DNA of 8,484 bases from a bacterium (GCA_021787655.1 JAJYLM010000088.1:1-8484); one strand, 5' to 3'. Positions 1 to 6,870 are shown, counted from the first letter of the stretch. Numbers and translations: made by a program. The notes: generated from the letters alone by a model not told the origin.

Positions 1-139
1 GGTCATCTACATGCTCGGGAAAGCAAATAACGCGATGTCCCGCAGCATCCTTCTCAACCTGGGAACCAGGTCGGATCAGCAGATACGGGAAAAGGCACTG
101 TCCGTGCTTGGACACTATTCATCGCAGGAAGGCCGCTGA
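1..139 (+). CDS. C-terminal end of a helical, possibly HEAT-repeat protein (5' truncated by window)
   Basis: An open frame enters at the left edge (first full codon at base 2) and ends with TGA at 137-139, giving 45 visible residues. The tail has the amphipathic pattern of paired helices, with segments LLNLGTRSDQQIREKAL and SVLGHYSSQEGR. The run 'D-x-x-(I/V)-R-x-x-A-L-x-x-L-G' resembles the consensus of HEAT/PBS-lyase-type repeats. Only four nucleotides separate its stop from the cheR start, and the cheR ribosome binding site lies inside its last codons, so the two are probably co-transcribed and translationally coupled. I infer a scaffolding or accessory role in the chemotaxis cluster. The family call rests on about one repeat, so any helical-repeat protein would fit. 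Being coding is more certain than the name. Confidence 0.5.
   Translation, partial: VIYMLGKANNAMSRSILLNLGTRSDQQIREKALSVLGHYSSQEGR
126..132 (+). promoter_or_regulatory. Ribosome binding site deciding the cheR start
   Basis: AGGAAGG lies 11 nt upstream of the ATG at 144. It supports that ATG over the TTG at 108, which would begin inside the preceding gene and add 12 residues with no family resemblance. Confidence 0.6.
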
Positions 140-143
140 TATC

Positions 144-1013
144 ATGCTGACGACACTCACCAATGCCGGTACTGTACCCGTGGATCTTGAGGACGATGAC
201 TTCCGCAGGCTCCGGGATTTTATCAGGGACTACAGCGGGATCTTCTTTTCGGACGAGCAAAAATATATTTTCGTATCCAGACTGACGAGCAGGCTCGGTG
301 TGAGAAGGCTGAACTCGTTCAAGGATTATTACTTTTTTCTGAAGTATGATAAAGAACGTGAAGAGGAACTGAGCATTGTTGTGGATTTGCTGACGACCAA
401 CGAGACGTACTTTTTCAGGGAAATCCTGCAGCTCAAGGCCCTGTTTGAGGAAATCATACCGATGATAAAAGCCGAGAAATCATACATGAGCAAGCCCTCA
501 CTCCGTATATGGAGCGCCGGGTCATCCACGGGCGAAGAGCCGTACACAATATCGATTATGGCAAAAGAATACGGTGTGGAAAAGGACTTCAATGTCGAGA
601 TTTATGCTACGGACATCAGCCAGCGGGTACTGTCTATTTCGAGGAAGGGCATCTACGGAAATGCATCGTTCAGGGTGACGGACGAATACTACAAGAAGAA
701 ATACTTCGAACCGTTCAACGAGAAGCTGAAAATCAAGGACGAAATCAAGAACACCGTCAAAATCTCGCACATCAACCTTATGGACAGTGCGGTCATGAAC
801 CTCCTGTCGTCGATGGACGTGATCGTGTGCCGCAACGTGCTCATCTACTTCGACCTCGAATCGAAAAAGAAACTCATCGAACGATTTTACGAGAAACTGG
901 GTGGCAGCGGCTGGCTGCTGCTCGGGCATGCCGAGTCGCTGATCAATGTGACCAGCCTGTTCAAGCTGATTCAGCTCAAAAACGATCTGGTGTACAGGAA
1001 ACCGCAAAAATGA
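144..1013 (+). CDS. cheR: Chemotaxis protein methyltransferase CheR
   Basis: This 289-residue protein is predicted to transfer methyl groups from S-adenosylmethionine to glutamates of chemoreceptors, in the cytoplasm at receptor arrays. The N-terminal helical CheR domain (about residues 15-75) has the typical DFRRLRDFIRDYSGI segment. The methyltransferase domain follows, with the SAM-binding motif WSAGSSTGEEPY at 123-134, ATDIS at 155-159 (the acidic residue usual for SAM ribose binding) and the CheR signature CRNVLIYFD at 229-237. Length matches ordinary CheR, with no TPR extension or C-terminal receptor-tether motif visible. ATG at 144 is chosen because it follows AGGAAGG and the upstream stop by 4 nt. 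The stop overlaps the cheB start (ATGA at 1010-1013), so CheR and CheB, the opposing adaptation enzymes, are probably translationally coupled. Family assignment is firm; which receptor array it serves cannot be told. Confidence 0.96.
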   Translation: MLTTLTNAGTVPVDLEDDDFRRLRDFIRDYSGIFFSDEQKYIFVSRLTSRLGVRRLNSFKDYYFFLKYDKEREEELSIVVDLLTTNETYFFREILQLKALFEEIIPMIKAEKSYMSKPSLRIWSAGSSTGEEPYTISIMAKEYGVEKDFNVEIYATDISQRVLSISRKGIYGNASFRVTDEYYKKKYFEPFNEKLKIKDEIKNTVKISHINLMDSAVMNLLSSMDVIVCRNVLIYFDLESKKKLIERFYEKLGGSGWLLLGHAESLINVTSLFKLIQLKNDLVYRKPQK

Positions 1014-2104
1014 GCGACAAAGTAAAAGTTTTGATCATCGACGATTCCGCGTTTAACCGGCGCTCGCTGAAGGCAATGCTGGAGTCCGACAGCAGGATCC
1101 GTGTCACCGGGACTGCGACCGACGGCGAAGACGGCCTGAAAAAGATCAACGAGCTTTACCCCGACGTGGTGACCCTGGACCTTGAAATGCCCCGGATGGA
1201 CGGTTTTACCTTTCTGAGGATTCTGATGCGCACGAAACCGACGCCGACGATCGTGATCAGTTCGAAGGCGGATTCTGAAAGTGTATTCAAGGCGATGGAA
1301 CTCGGCGCTGTCGATTTTATTCCGAAACCGGTCAAGCGAGCATCCATGGAACTGTATTCCATCAAGGATGATGTCCTCAAAAAGGTGCTCAACGTACACT
1401 CCATCAACCTCAAGAATGTCCAGCGGAGGATCACGGATATCAATATAAAGCTCAACCTCGGCATCGATACCGCGGCAAAACCCATCGTGAAGATTACCGC
1501 AGCCGGGACTGAGCCAGAGGGAGTCTACTCGGGGTTTAAACTCATCGCGATCGGGTCTTCAACAGGAGGTCCGTCTGCGTTGCAGCGGGTAATATCCGGC
1601 CTGGACAAAAACATGAAGGTCTGCGTCATCGTTTCGCAACACATGCCGCCGGGGTTTACGGCAACCTTCGCACAGCGGCTGAATAAGTACACAAGCTTTA
1701 CGGTCAAAGAGGCAGAGCAGGGTGAGCCGCTCAGGCAGGGGACTATTTTTGTGAGCCCGGGCGGATACAGCATATCACTCCGGATGCTCGAGAACAGGCG
1801 GGTGATTACGCTGATACCCCGCAGGGAAGAAGACAGGTTCATACCCTCGGTCAACGAGATGTTTGCCTCCGCTGCACACGAGTATGGAAGGATGTGCGCC
1901 GGCGTCATTCTCACGGGCATGGGGGACGACGGACGCAAGGGCATCGAGATCATCAAGGATGCAGGAGGGTATACGATCGCGGAGTCCGAGGAAACAGCCG
2001 TTATCTTCGGTATGCCGAGAGAAGCCATAGCGACGGGCAAGGTCGACAGGATACTGCCGTACTATCTCATCGCCATGGAACTCAACCGCTGGGCACGGGG
2101 TTAA
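1010..2104 (+). CDS. cheB: Chemotaxis response regulator protein-glutamate methylesterase CheB
   Basis: This 364-residue two-domain protein is predicted to remove methyl groups from, and deamidate, chemoreceptor side chains after phosphorylation by CheA. The N-terminal receiver (about 4-125) keeps the acidic pair D11-D12, phosphoacceptor D57 in TLDLEMPRMDG and K106 in FIPKPVK. A linker of about 45 residues leads to the CheB methylesterase domain (about 172-360), which shows the catalytic triad by motif: S184 in GSSTGGP, H211 in SQHMPPGFT and D307 in TGMGDDG. The ATG at 1010 follows AGGAA (996-1000) and overlaps the cheR stop. The frame stays open upstream to 509, but that part lies over cheR and carries no domain. 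The receiver begins right after the chosen start, as in CheB generally. The stop overlaps the convergent ATPase stop. All key residues are intact, so it should be active. Confidence 0.97.
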   Translation: MSDKVKVLIIDDSAFNRRSLKAMLESDSRIRVTGTATDGEDGLKKINELYPDVVTLDLEMPRMDGFTFLRILMRTKPTPTIVISSKADSESVFKAMELGAVDFIPKPVKRASMELYSIKDDVLKKVLNVHSINLKNVQRRITDINIKLNLGIDTAAKPIVKITAAGTEPEGVYSGFKLIAIGSSTGGPSALQRVISGLDKNMKVCVIVSQHMPPGFTATFAQRLNKYTSFTVKEAEQGEPLRQGTIFVSPGGYSISLRMLENRRVITLIPRREEDRFIPSVNEMFASAAHEYGRMCAGVILTGMGDDGRKGIEIIKDAGGYTIAESEETAVIFGMPREAIATGKVDRILPYYLIAMELNRWARG

Positions 2105-4656
2105 CCCGATTTATCCCTGTCCCGCAATTGTGCGGAAAGCTTCATGGTCTCGAACCACGTGATGCTCAGGAGCCCGGCAGCAAAACAGATCGCTATGTCG
2201 AGCGGCTTCAGCACCGAGAATTTGAACAGCGTCTGGAGGAAGGGAACGTAGATCGTCAGAGCAAGGAAGATCATCGCGCCGGTTACCACGCCCCAGAGCG
2301 CCCTGTTCCTGACGCGAAGCGTGGAGATAATCGTCCTCGACCATGATCGGTTGGTAAGGATGAGTCCGAGGTTGGCGATAATCAGGGTCGTGAACGTGAG
2401 TGCGCGGGACTCCGTTTCTGCCTGTCCGAGATGCATGGAAACAAGAAAGATCCCGAGCACGATTGCAAGTACGATGCCGCCCTGGAGCAGGCTTATGCCG
2501 AAGGTCGTTTTATCGAACAAGTGTTCATTGAATCTCCTCGGTTTTCGTTTCATGACGTTTTTTTCTTCAGCTTCTGCCTCGAACACGACGGAACTGGACG
2601 GATCGATGATGAGCTCCAGGAATGCTATATGGACGGGCATAAGGATCAGGGGCCACCCGAACAATACCGGCAGGAGCGATATGCCTGCGATCGGTACGTG
2701 GATGGCGAGAATGTATGCCATCGCCTTCTTCAGATTGTCGTAGATGCGCCTTCCCATTCTGACAGACTTGACGATCGAGGAGAAGTCGTCGTCCAGCAGC
2801 ACAAGCGAAGCTGCCTCCCGGGCCACGTCCGTCCCCCGCGCTCCCATGGCTATACCAATGTGTGCAGCTTTGAGCGCAGGCGCATCATTGACCCCATCGC
2901 CGGTCATGGCGACGATCTCGCCGTTCGCCTTGAGCGCGTCAACGATACGCAGCTTTTGTTCCGGTACGACTCGTGCGAAGATGTTGACGGTCTCCAGGCG
3001 TTTCCGGAGGACGGCGTCGTCCATGGTGTCGAGTTCCTGCCCGGTGATCACGTTGTCCGCACCGTTCAGCCCGATCTGTTTCGCTATGCTCGATGCGGTG
3101 ACCGGGTAGTCGCCGGTTATCATAACGACCCGTATGCCGGCGCCATAGCACTCCCTGAGTGCCCCGGGGACTGACTCTCTGATAGGGTCGGCGAACCCGG
3201 CAAGTCCGATAAAGTGAAAATCGAAATCGTGCTGGATCGCGGGCAGTGCAGACGGACTGAAGTATGCCTTTGCTATGCCAAGTACGCGGAGACCCTCTGC
3301 AGCCATGGCACCTACCCGTTCTGCGAGGTCTTTTTTGTCAGCGGGGGCAAGATGACAGAGATCTGCGATTGCCTCGGGTGCGCCTTTAGACGCTATGACA
3401 TAGTTGTTGCCGTTGAGCGATTTCCAAACCCGTGACATGGCGAGGAGCTCTTTCGAAAGCGGGTACTCGTGTTCCATTGACCAGTCCGTATGGAGGTGCT
3501 CGGTGTGGGACAGCAGATCGGTCCCGAGGTCCTTCAGTGCACTCTCCATGGGATCCCTGGGATCGCTCTGGCTGGAGAGTATCGCAAATTCGAGGAGCTG
3601 GTGGAAATTTTCGGGCAGCGGGCCCGTGCGCGCGGAAGAGAGATCGTAGAACTCGTTGTTGCAGAACAATTTATTAACAGACATCCTGTTTTGGGTGAGT
3701 GTGCCTGTTTTGTCGACGCACAGCACGGTGGCGGCGCCGAGGGTCTCGATCGCCGAAACCCTGCGCGTCAGTACCCGCTCCTTGGAGATCCTCCATGCAC
3801 CGAGTGCGAGGAAGATGGTCAGGACGACGGGGAATTCTTCGGGAAGTATCGCCATGGCAAGCGTTAACCCCGCAAGAAATCCATTGGACCAGTTGGCCCG
3901 GGTTATTCCATAGACAATGATCACGAGTGCAGACAGGGCAACTGCGAAGATCATGAAGTTTCGTACCAGGTTCCGCACCTCTCTGTGGAGCAGTGTTTCT
4001 TCGGGTTCAAGAACCTGCAGGATCTTGCCGATCTTGCCCAGTTCGGTGTCGAGACCTGTCTTCAGCACCTGTGCAGTGCCCTGGCCCTGCACGATCAGGG
4101 TACCCGAGTAAAGGAAGGGAAGGTCGTCACCGCCGGGCCTGCCCATGTCCTGCTTTCCGTCCCACGATGTTTTGCGCACCGGCATCGACTCTCCGGTCAG
4201 CAGTGATTCGTCTACGGTTATATTGCCGGCAGTGAGCAGCACTGCATCAGCAGGAACACGGTCGCCCTCGGACACGATCACAATGTCGCCGGTGACGACC
4301 TCCCGTCCCGGGATCCGCAGGTGTCTTCCGTCGCGTATGACCATTGCCCTGGGGCTGGACAAATCTCGCAGTGCCTCGAGTGCCCGCTCGGTCTTCCGTT
4401 CCTGGTACAGCGTGATCCCGATGACAACGAACACGAAGCTGATAAGGATCATCGCCTCTTTTGTATCGCCGATCGTGAAGTACAGTGCACCGCATGCCAC
4501 GAGCAGCAAAAGCATGGGTTCCTTCAGGACGTCGACGGCGATCCTGAGGATACTTCTCTTTTTTGAGGACGGCAGTTCGTTGTACCCATCCCGGTTCAGC
4601 CGTTTCGCAGCCTCCGAGGATGAAAGGCCTGTACTGCTGTCTGTCCCGTGCTCCAT
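2101..4656 (-). CDS. P2-like P-type cation-transporting ATPase, substrate uncertain
   Basis: This 851-residue membrane pump couples ATP hydrolysis to cation movement across the inner membrane. In order: cation-ATPase N domain (about 8-45, GLSSSEAAKRL, NELP), M1-M2 (about 47-84), actuator domain with TGES at 154-157, M3-M4 (about 233-285), phosphorylation motif DKTGT with D315, nucleotide-binding KGAPE at 424-428, MITGD at 512-516, hinge TGDGVNDAP at 585-593, and a C-terminal block of six predicted helices (M5-M10, about 645-836). There is no N-terminal heavy-metal domain and no CPC motif, so it is not a P1B metal pump. M4 has PEEFP (272-276), matching PEGLP of SERCA, and D685 in M6 is kept. 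However, M5 has H653 and I656 and M6 has E681 and I684 where SERCA has N, E, N and T (aligned from memory), so calcium is not assured. The start at 4656 fits the family N-terminus although no clear ribosome binding site precedes it. It stands alone on the minus strand. Confidence 0.93.
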   Translation of the reverse strand: MEHGTDSSTGLSSSEAAKRLNRDGYNELPSSKKRSILRIAVDVLKEPMLLLLVACGALYFTIGDTKEAMILISFVFVVIGITLYQERKTERALEALRDLSSPRAMVIRDGRHLRIPGREVVTGDIVIVSEGDRVPADAVLLTAGNITVDESLLTGESMPVRKTSWDGKQDMGRPGGDDLPFLYSGTLIVQGQGTAQVLKTGLDTELGKIGKILQVLEPEETLLHREVRNLVRNFMIFAVALSALVIIVYGITRANWSNGFLAGLTLAMAILPEEFPVVLTIFLALGAWRISKERVLTRRVSAIETLGAATVLCVDKTGTLTQNRMSVNKLFCNNEFYDLSSARTGPLPENFHQLLEFAILSSQSDPRDPMESALKDLGTDLLSHTEHLHTDWSMEHEYPLSKELLAMSRVWKSLNGNNYVIASKGAPEAIADLCHLAPADKKDLAERVGAMAAEGLRVLGIAKAYFSPSALPAIQHDFDFHFIGLAGFADPIRESVPGALRECYGAGIRVVMITGDYPVTASSIAKQIGLNGADNVITGQELDTMDDAVLRKRLETVNIFARVVPEQKLRIVDALKANGEIVAMTGDGVNDAPALKAAHIGIAMGARGTDVAREAASLVLLDDDFSSIVKSVRMGRRIYDNLKKAMAYILAIHVPIAGISLLPVLFGWPLILMPVHIAFLELIIDPSSSVVFEAEAEEKNVMKRKPRRFNEHLFDKTTFGISLLQGGIVLAIVLGIFLVSMHLGQAETESRALTFTTLIIANLGLILTNRSWSRTIISTLRVRNRALWGVVTGAMIFLALTIYVPFLQTLFKFSVLKPLDIAICFAAGLLSITWFETMKLSAQLRDRDKSG

Positions 4657-4861
4657 GATACTACTGTGTTAGCAGACCCGGCGTAAAAACGTCAACAAAA
4701 GTACGGGAAATCATATGCCTGCGGTACAGGGTGTTCGGCGGAAATTTGCAGGGGAATTCGTGCAGAAACATGGCCCGGAGTTTCTCCTGGCGTGTCAGTG
4801 CCTGTTCAGCTTCTTGTTGCATTTTTGCGCTCGATGATTCAAGATCCCGCAGGACATCCCC
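4657..4861. other. Intergenic region between divergent ATPase and pyrD genes
   Basis: These 205 nt separate two divergent starts and should hold both promoters. The minus-strand candidate is listed separately. On the plus strand I see no convincing -35/-10 pair; TTGTTG near 4815 is the nearest -35-like string. The pyrD ribosome binding site AGGA at 4851-4854 lies 7 nt before its ATG. No conserved gene, pyrK remnant or recognisable riboswitch is visible. Confidence 0.5.
4666..4695 (-). promoter_or_regulatory. Candidate promoter for the P-type ATPase, possibly leaderless
   Basis: Read on the minus strand, TTGACG (4695-4690) and TAACAC (4671-4666) are separated by 18 nt, resembling a sigma-70 promoter with a good -35 and a poor -10. 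The -10 lies only 9 nt before the ATG at 4656, so transcription would start within a few bases of the start codon. No Shine-Dalgarno sequence is visible there, which would fit a leaderless message. This is pattern matching only. Confidence 0.3.
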
Positions 4862-5791
4862 ATGAACAAAAGATCATTGCAGGTAAAGATTGGCGGCATG
4901 CTGCTCAGGAACCCGATCATCGGTGCCTCCGGTACCTTCGGCTACGGCACCGAGTACGCGAAGTTCATCTCCCTTGAGCGGATCGGCGGCTTTGTGACCA
5001 AGGGACTATCGCTGGAACCGAGAAAAGGTAATCCGGGGCCGAGGATCCGGGAAACCCCCGCAGGGTTAATCAACTCCATCGGCCTGGAAAACATCGGTCT
5101 GAAAGCGTTCCTTGCAGAGGTGCTGCCGTCTCTCAGTGATGTCAGGACGGCGCTCATCGTCAATGTGTTCGGAACTTCGGTCGACGAATACGTCGAACTG
5201 GCACACCGGCTTAACAGGATCAAACGCGTGGACGGAATCGAGCTGAACATATCCTGTCCGAATGTAAAAGCCGGCGGTGCAGAATTCGGGAAAGACCCCC
5301 TGGTCGTCCAGTCGATTACCCGCAAAGTAAGGGAGGTGACGGACAAGCCTCTCATCGTGAAACTCTCACCCATGGTGACGAGTATCGCCGAGACCGCGCT
5401 TGCCGCTCAGAAAGGCGGAGCCGATGCAGTGAGTATCGCAAACACCTACCCTGCCATGGCGATAGATGTGACAAGCAGGAGGCCGTTCCTCGGTGCAAAG
5501 TCAGGAGGACTGTCAGGTCCTGCAATCAAGGCGATAACCGTGAAACTCGTCTATGATGCCTCGGCAAGCCTCAGCATTCCAATCATCGGTGTCGGCGGCG
5601 TGTCCACGGCAGAGGACATCCTCGAGTATGCACTTGCCGGCGCCACTGCGGTGCAGGTAGGGACCGCGAACTTCGTCAACCCGGAAATTACGGAGAACCT
5701 CGTTCGGGATCTTTCATCCGCGCTCGATTCGGCAGGTATCAAAACGTTCGCCTCAATGATTGGCGCCGCCCGAAAGAACATTGGTGGATGA
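4862..5791 (+). CDS. pyrD: Dihydroorotate dehydrogenase, class 1B catalytic subunit
   Basis: This 309-residue flavoprotein is predicted to oxidise dihydroorotate to orotate in pyrimidine synthesis, in the cytoplasm. It is a TIM-barrel with the family motifs in order: GASGTFGYG (21-29), FVTKG (44-48), NPGPRI and NSIGLEN (57-77), ELNISCPNVKAGG (127-139), KLSP (167-170), SIANTYPAMAID (191-202), KSGGLSG (213-219), GVGGV (243-247) and VGTANF (266-271). Cys132 in the NISCPN motif is the catalytic base typical of class 1 enzymes (class 2 uses Ser). The AIDVTSRRP segment and absence of an N-terminal membrane helix point to type 1B, which normally works with the FAD/2Fe-2S subunit PyrK and NAD+. No pyrK lies beside it here, so the partner must be elsewhere or the enzyme uses another acceptor. 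ATG at 4862 follows AGGA by 7 nt. The next gene starts one nucleotide after the stop, suggesting co-transcription. Confidence 0.95.
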   Translation: MNKRSLQVKIGGMLLRNPIIGASGTFGYGTEYAKFISLERIGGFVTKGLSLEPRKGNPGPRIRETPAGLINSIGLENIGLKAFLAEVLPSLSDVRTALIVNVFGTSVDEYVELAHRLNRIKRVDGIELNISCPNVKAGGAEFGKDPLVVQSITRKVREVTDKPLIVKLSPMVTSIAETALAAQKGGADAVSIANTYPAMAIDVTSRRPFLGAKSGGLSGPAIKAITVKLVYDASASLSIPIIGVGGVSTAEDILEYALAGATAVQVGTANFVNPEITENLVRDLSSALDSAGIKTFASMIGAARKNIGG

Positions 5792-5792
5792 C

Positions 5793-6098
5793 ATGCATTG
5801 GCTGAGCATCGAAGGCATTGTTGTCATGGGTATCCTGCTGCTCAGTGCTGCTGCAGATGTCCTCTTCATCCTTGTTGCATACAGGCTCTTTGTCAGGCTC
5901 TCCGGCAGTACTCGTCTTGCCGTAAAGATCGCCGCTGTCGTCCTTGCCCTCGGGTCGTGTGTTCCCTTTATTGTTGCACTGCACAAGCTTACCATCCTCT
6001 TCCTCATGCACCGCATCGCAACGCTGTGGCTGATCATCATGATCCTTCTCTGCGCCGGTCTTGCAGGTGTCCTGCCAAGGCTGTCCCGGAAGGCCTGA
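5793..6098 (+). CDS. Small three-helix membrane protein of unknown function
   Basis: I do not recognise this family. The 101-residue product is strongly hydrophobic, with three likely transmembrane segments at about 6-34, 41-63 and 70-95, short basic loops (RLFVRLSGSTRLAVK, LPRLSRKA) and no signal-peptidase site that I can see. It begins one nucleotide after the pyrD stop. GGTGGA at 5783-5788, within the end of pyrD, could serve as a closely spaced ribosome binding site. In-frame alternatives are GTG at 5784 and TTG at 5781 or 5760, which would overlap pyrD and add a charged, unhelpful N-terminus, so ATG at 5793 is preferred. Tight spacing makes co-transcription with pyrD likely, but nothing ties it to pyrimidine synthesis. 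A gene is plausible because the hydrophobic pattern is regular and the plus frame is uninterrupted. Confidence 0.65.
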   Translation: MHWLSIEGIVVMGILLLSAAADVLFILVAYRLFVRLSGSTRLAVKIAAVVLALGSCVPFIVALHKLTILFLMHRIATLWLIIMILLCAGLAGVLPRLSRKA

Positions 6099-6161
6099 TA
6101 CCCCGGCTCCCGATAATCGCTGCGCTGTTTCCACCGGGCGCACAAGGCTGTTCCGTATAAC

Positions 6162-6180
6162 CCTGTCCCAGACAGGCTTT
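6162..6180 (+). terminator. Weak hairpin after the pyrD-membrane protein pair
   Basis: CCTGTC (6162-6167) pairs with GACAGG (6171-6176) around a 3-nt loop, followed by CTTT. It could end the upstream transcript, but the T tract is short and the stem has only six pairs, so it may be chance. Confidence 0.25.
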
Positions 6181-6253
6181 CCGCCGTGTTGTAAGTGATC
6201 TGTAAGGTCTGCCATGCTACCATGGACGCAGCTTAGGATTCATCTCCGTATGG

Positions 6254-6270
6254 ACCCGTCACCGGGTTTT
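6254..6270 (+). terminator. Hairpin plus TTTT just upstream of the receiver gene
   Basis: ACCCG (6254-6258) pairs with CGGGT (6263-6267) around TCAC and runs into TTT; two G-T pairs could lengthen the stem. It sits 8 nt before the ribosome binding site (AAAGGA, 6275-6280) of the receiver gene. It may terminate read-through from pyrD or act on the receiver mRNA. The stem is short, so the call is weak. Confidence 0.25.
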
Positions 6271-6284
6271 CATGAAAGGAATGT

Positions 6285-6671
6285 ATGGCCAGGGTACTTG
6301 TTGTAGAAGGCGATGCCAGTCATGCAGGGCTTTTAAAAGCCCTCCTCGAATCATATCAGTGTGCTGTTATGGAGGCGAGCACCGGATTGTCTGCGATGAG
6401 GATTCTCAACGATTATGTTCCCGATCTGATACTTGTCGACTTGATCCTCCCTGGTATAGACGGAACGACCCTGATCAAACTCCTAAAAACATCGTCCCGG
6501 ACCAGTCAGGTGCCGGTTGTTGTGCTTGCATCAGACTGTACGCAGCAGGAAAAAGATCTCTTGTTGACGGCAGGGTGCAACGAGATCGTGTTCGAGCCTT
6601 TGTTTGAACGTAAGCTGAACCAGATCGTAAATAAATACATCCAGAACAGTGAGCACAAAACCACGGCGTAG
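6285..6671 (+). CDS. Stand-alone receiver-domain protein with degenerate active site
   Basis: The 128-residue product is a single CheY-like receiver domain with no output domain. The fold is recognisable: ARVLVVEGDASHAGLLKALLE, DLILVDLILPGIDG with phosphoacceptor D52, VPVVVLASD, and the beta5 region FEP with its conserved proline P105. Compared with CheY, the second member of the acidic pair (D13) is Gly9, with an Asp shifted to position 10. The switch Thr87 position is Ala82, followed by Ser83. The essential Lys109 position is Glu104. So D52 remains but the Mg2+ and phosphate ligands are mostly altered, which suggests phosphorylation is weak or absent and the protein may act as a constitutive adaptor. 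AAAGGA at 6275-6280 precedes ATG at 6285. No histidine kinase is adjacent; the cheR-cheB pair lies about 4 kb away, so a link is only speculative. Coding and fold are secure, role is not. Confidence 0.88.
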   Translation: MARVLVVEGDASHAGLLKALLESYQCAVMEASTGLSAMRILNDYVPDLILVDLILPGIDGTTLIKLLKTSSRTSQVPVVVLASDCTQQEKDLLLTAGCNEIVFEPLFERKLNQIVNKYIQNSEHKTTA

Positions 6672-6736
6672 AAAGCACGTGGTCCGGCATAGGCTGTATC
6701 TTAAACTACCATCTTCAATCCCGATACCCACACGAC

Positions 6737-6807
6737 ATAAATATGAAAAATATTTCATTATTAATATATAACTATATGATATATAGTATTTTTTAATATA
6801 TTTTAAA
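6737..6807. repeat. AT-rich island with palindromes and direct repeats
   Basis: Only five of these 71 bases are G or C, in sharp contrast to the flanks. A perfect inverted repeat, ACTATAT-GAT-ATATAGT, occupies 6771-6787. A second, ATGAAA-AATA-TTTCAT, occupies 6743-6758. The 9-mer TTAATATAT occurs at 6761-6769 and again at 6793-6801, 32 bp apart, on either side of the palindrome. The island ends about 15 bp before a TTGACA -35 box, so it is well placed as an UP element, a regulator-binding operator or a nucleoid-protein site. The binding protein is not known. Confidence 0.55.
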
Positions 6808-6822
6808 GATGAAACAAAATTC

Positions 6823-6850
6823 TTGACAGGGTATTGTTTCTGTGTAAATG
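6823..6850 (+). promoter_or_regulatory. Candidate sigma-70 promoter for the tetR operon
   Basis: A perfect -35 hexamer TTGACA at 6823-6828 is followed after 16 nt by TAAATG at 6845-6850, a mediocre -10. The AT-rich island immediately upstream could act as an UP element and offset the weak -10. Transcription would start near 6857, leaving a leader of about 125 nt before tetR. Confidence 0.45.
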
Positions 6851-6870
6851 ATAACGGAAAGGGGGCGGGA

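Noticed and set aside
108..143. TTG start adding 12 residues to CheR
   Set aside because: It would overlap the upstream gene and lie before the AGGAAGG site; the added residues have no CheR resemblance.
509..1009. Upstream extension of the cheB frame over cheR
   Set aside because: The frame is open but encodes no recognisable domain, covers the well-supported cheR gene, and the CheB receiver begins exactly after the ATG at 1010, which has its own ribosome binding site.
2431..3174. Long plus-strand open frame opposite the ATPase
   Set aside because: Its composition is that of an antisense shadow, it shows no domain, and the minus-strand ATPase motifs are continuous through it. The same applies to the other plus-strand frames between 2300 and 4670.
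6156..6161. TATAAC, a -10-like hexamer before the receiver gene
   Set aside because: No -35-like sequence lies at a suitable distance; the nearest, TTTCCA, is 22 nt away.
5739..6223. Two minus-strand open frames of about 157 codons
   Set aside because: They are low-complexity, polar shadows of the pyrD end and the hydrophobic small membrane protein, with no ribosome binding site noted.
6660..6683. Inverted repeat ACCACG/CGTGGT around the receiver stop codon
   Set aside because: The loop is 12 nt and no T tract follows on the plus strand, so it is not a convincing terminator.
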